The translations under genes and the position numbers were made by a program. 64,000 nt of DNA, taken from NCBI RefSeq assembly GCF_003945595.2, contig NW_024104321.1, forward strand, positions 496,001-560,000, read 5' to 3'. Of this stretch, positions 60,891-64,000 are shown piece by piece; position 1 is the stretch's first letter, and every line of letters begins with the position of its first letter. The stretch is from Pipra filicauda (lineage: Eukaryota > Chordata > Aves > Passeriformes > Pipridae). Below the pieces are notes generated by a model. It was not told the DNA's origin, made no database searches, and saw only the letters and a list, made by a program, of their open reading frames with translations.

Positions 60891-63090
60891 GTGCCACGTT
60901 TAAAAAAAAAGTACGTCTGTATTTTTTGCAAAAATTGAACAGAGGCAACTTGAAAAATGTGTATCATCATTTACAGATATAAACTTCAGCTTCTTACCAA
61001 ATGAGAAAATGGTCACCTTTGTATGTAAGATACCATATCTCACTACATACATAGATATAAAATATGCATATAAATTATTTGCTGAAAAATCAAGACTTGA
61101 ATAAATCTTGGCTCAGTCAAAGTAAATGTTGAAACTCATACTCATGTTAATAAGGATAGCAATGATTCCTGAGTTCTTAGATTTGATAACCATATAAAAT
61201 ATTAGGAATTTTTTTGAGAGATAAATTTCCTCTCCATATTATATCAGTGTCACAGGACAAATCATCTGGTATTCAGGTAGGGTCCCATCCTGCAAAATTC
61301 AGAAACATTCTCAGGAATGTTGACATATCTGTGAACAGAAGGTTCCTGTTGTGAAAGATAAAACATCCATATTGTGCGTTTTGATGTAGATGTGTGGGAG
61401 GCATGAAAAATATACCCATCTGTACAAGTAAAGGGGAGCAAAAACCCCATCTTTACATCATAATGCCCTGTGAAATAGGTGCTTGTCACGTTTGCTCAGA
61501 CCATTGAACTAGGCCAAGATATAAAGGTTTTCTTTGCAATGTTGCAGAGCTCAGTTTAATGGTAAGTGAGCATCAGTGCAGTGAAACACAACTGATGCAA
61601 TGATCTAGTAAGAGCTGTATTCTTGTTATAAATGTAGTATACTGCTGACAATAAGAAAATTAAGCTGTTGGGCTCATGGTAGGCAAACCAGATTCGGTTA
61701 ATCCCCAGTGTATCTGTTCATTTCAACACTGCAGCAAAGTTGCCCCCAAATACAAACTTGGTCCAATGTGCTGGTTAAATGTTAGTAGTTAGAAAGAGAA
61801 GAGGACGAGTCAGTGGACTGTGATAGTGTGATACAAAGCCCTTTAACAAGTGCTCTTGAAAAAATGGTCTTTTTCCTACGAAAGTAAAATAGAAAAATCC
61901 TGTGTTTAAACAGAATGGGTTTTGGCTTAGGGGTTTGTTTTTTATTTTATTTTTTAAATCAAATATTCTAATATTTGATTTAAAGCTTTCTGAGAATCCC
62001 TCAAAGTTTTTGTGAAAGCAAAAAAAAAAATGTTCATGTTCACTCATTTTTTTTCATGAGGGAAAACATCATTTCGTGGCCAGCTCTTTCTCCCAGAGTC
62101 CTAAATCTGTAATTTTTCAAATACAAACACAGCCTAAATTGGCAATTGAATTATTCCAACTTCCACTCAAATCCCTAATGTAACTATTTCATAAGTATTG
62201 CAGCAGCGTGCAAGGGATTGCACAAGAAAATACCAAATCTTTCTAGACATCTTTAGCATTCATACAAATCTGGTCCTTATTAGCAAAGAGCTATTAACAG
62301 AGAATATTACAATAACTTTTTCACTTGAAATGACCTTGTCCTTTTATTCAACTTGCACCAGCTTGCACATTTAAACCATTCTTTCTCACCTTCTAAAGTA
62401 AAAGGTACTGATACCCTATAAATAGCTACGAGGCATCAATCCTATGAAAGACAAACTGTAATTAATTTTCTGCAGCTCTCATGCACATCACTGTGATTAC
62501 TGTTCCTAAGTATTCAGGGATCAATAATGACCACTCTGGACTTGTAAAAGTAATTTGTGTGAGTAAAGGAATAGATTTGATAAAGCTGCAATAGATTTGA
62601 ATGCTTTTTCTACTACTGAAGGTTTTCCATTCATGTTATACCATGAACATTTCCTTAGGAGATCTGCAGGTGTATAAAATGTCTAAATTAGATCTGACTG
62701 TGAATTTAAAGTGTATCAGAATACCTGTGCTCGGGGATAAACTATGCATTTGGGCTAACAAACTCATACAGTTACATAAAGACAGGAAGAAAATGTGGAA
62801 TTTGAACAAGTACAAACCAACTGAAAAAAACAGCAAACTTTCTGATTTTTTTACTTGCATTCAGATAAATTACAAATTTAAACTGGATTTTTGTAATGAT
62901 TTGTACTTTGATTATTTTAAAACAGCACTTAAAGGATGTCTACATGGTGACTAGTTTTACATATTTAAGTGACTGGAAACATTGCATAGTTTAATCTCTT
63001 AATCTTTATCATGAATTTGCAGGCAGAAGTACAAAATCTACCCCAGCATAAGACAGGCTGGGAAACAGGATCTGTTGCTGGGTCAAGCAC
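60891..63090. other. Noncoding AT-rich interval
   Basis: Unique AT-rich sequence; a 117-codon plus-strand frame at 62601-62954 is Lys/Leu/Phe-rich and unrecognised. Holds the palindrome at 61953-61984. Confidence 0.5.
61953..61984. repeat. Near-perfect AT-rich palindrome
   Basis: Fifteen-base arms (61953-61967 and 61970-61984; core ttaaatcaaatatt) are exact reverse complements with a 2-nt centre CT. Potential cruciform; AT-rich composition makes chance formation easier. Confidence 0.85.
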
Positions 63091-64000
63091 TGTGCTAGTT
63101 TAAAAGAAAACTGGCAGGAGAAAGGAACCCTACTCAACTGCCTCATTTTGATAGTGGAGGAAGAAATACTGAGAGAGATTAGAAATTGGAGTTATAATTT
63201 ACTAAATAAATTGCAATAAAATACAACTATGCAGGGGAACTGGTTTAACCAACAAAGGCAGAGTATGACCTGGCCCCCTAAAGCAAAAAAAAAATGGTGT
63301 CAGTTCCTTCTCTGCACGTCAGGTGGTCAAGGGCAAAGCAAAAAGCAAAACCTGGGAAGATGTATCATCCAAATCAGGAATTACCTGCCTTTATGTCAAC
63401 CCCCAACAATGGCAGCACGGCTGCAAGGTTTCTCGGTGGGCGCAGCAAGCAGCACTATGGTCCAGGGGCAGTCCTCTTCCTCACCTGTGGATCTCATGAC
63501 AAGTCTTGGTTGTTGCAATTTCCGTGTTCATTGGTCGAAGTGATGGTTGCAGTCCTGTTAAGTGGAGGGGAAAAGTCCCCACAACGCAGGGACCATCCTA
63601 GGTTATATTATGCTAAAACTAGGTGGAAACACCCTGGTATCTCCCCTGGACCAGGGAGTGTTACACTGGATGATGTAATACTGGAACATGGGACATTTCA
63701 GGAGCCTTTGACACCTTCTAAGATGTTACAACTTCCCACTATGTCAGCGCAGTTGAGTCAATAATGGCCCACTGTGGTATGGCCCACTATGGTCCATCAG
63801 CAGAGATGAATACATTCAGGCTTCATGTGAATGTCCCAGTGCTTCCCCAGAGGAGAGGTGTCACAGCTGAGTCATTTGTGTAAGGAAAAAGAAGCACTAC
63901 TCTACCTTGCAGGATTTGCCTCTTTCCTTATCTAGTTCAACACCCATCTTGTGGCCTGAGGTGACAGGTGCGTGCACCTGGGTGGCTACTGCAAGTGATT
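63091..64000 (-). mobile_element. Probable ERVL-like LTR, cut by window edge
   Basis: From 63091 the sequence reads TGTGCTAGTTTAAAAG, then about 100 bases later an AT-rich block with 'ttataatttactaaataaat' and 'gcaataaaatac', then G+C-richer DNA. That is the layout, read from the 3' end, of the avian ERVL-type LTR and parallels the element at 9993-11206 read backwards (TGTCATGGTTTGAGATAG, then its AATATATTAC block at about 120 bases). No matching second terminus appears before 64000, consistent with an LTR of about 1.2 kb continuing past the edge. Overlapping plus-strand frames of 104 and 156 codons here are therefore not genes. The call is by analogy; no target duplication can be checked. 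Confidence 0.5.

Noticed and set aside
63229..63764. Overlapping 104- and 156-codon plus-strand frames
   Set aside because: They fall within the probable LTR at the right edge and have no recognised domain.
1..64000. CRISPR arrays, phage, operons, tRNA or rRNA genes
   Set aside because: No regularly spaced repeats, no dense coding and no tRNA-like cloverleaf words were seen; the sequence is vertebrate in character.

Overview
The window looks like AT-rich intergenic or intronic DNA from a bird. I found no protein-coding exon, tRNA, rRNA or bacterial-type gene that I can defend. The avian assignment rests on CR1 LINE 3' ends that finish in the typical ATTCTATG-like octamer tail, on endogenous-retrovirus LTRs of avian type (one ends in CAAACCATGACA, which I know from bird ERVL-like LTRs), and on very old amniote repeats such as MIR/CORE-SINE remnants. 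A songbird is my best guess, but that is inference. Almost all open reading frames are short, overlap on both strands, and look like chance frames or shadows of repeats.

Layout. Positions 1-9990 are AT-rich noncoding DNA with one CR1 tail near 0.4 kb. Positions 9993-11206 hold a 1,214-bp solo LTR with an exact 5-bp target duplication. From 11.2 to 23.6 kb the DNA is AT-rich and mostly unique, with possible conserved regulatory DNA near 17.5 kb. A long degraded CR1 copy that still carries the end of the reverse-transcriptase ORF lies at 23.64-24.70 kb. From 25 to 30 kb there are two MIR-like relics and two stretches that resemble conserved noncoding elements. From 30.0 to 31.63 kb three retroelements are packed together: a CR1 3' end, a 502-bp LTR with a near-exact 6-bp duplication, and a 575-bp LTR with an exact 5-bp duplication, the two LTRs only 52 bp apart.

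From 31.6 to 63 kb the window is again mostly unique DNA with CR1 tails near 33.3 and 56.2 kb, fold-back amniote repeats near 44.6 and 54.7 kb, simple repeats (including an unbroken 77-nt poly(A) run at 50.1 kb), several near-perfect palindromes and several homeodomain-site-rich stretches (45.9-47.0 and 60.4-60.9 kb). From 63.09 kb to the right edge there is a probable ERVL-type LTR on the minus strand, cut by the window.

Functional picture. With no genes visible, any function is probably cis-regulatory. The window fits a gene desert or giant intron dotted with enhancers and populated by dead retroelements. I saw no previously undescribed gene system. The strongest new structural observations are the four LTR insertions, three of which are bounded by target-site duplications readable from the sequence.
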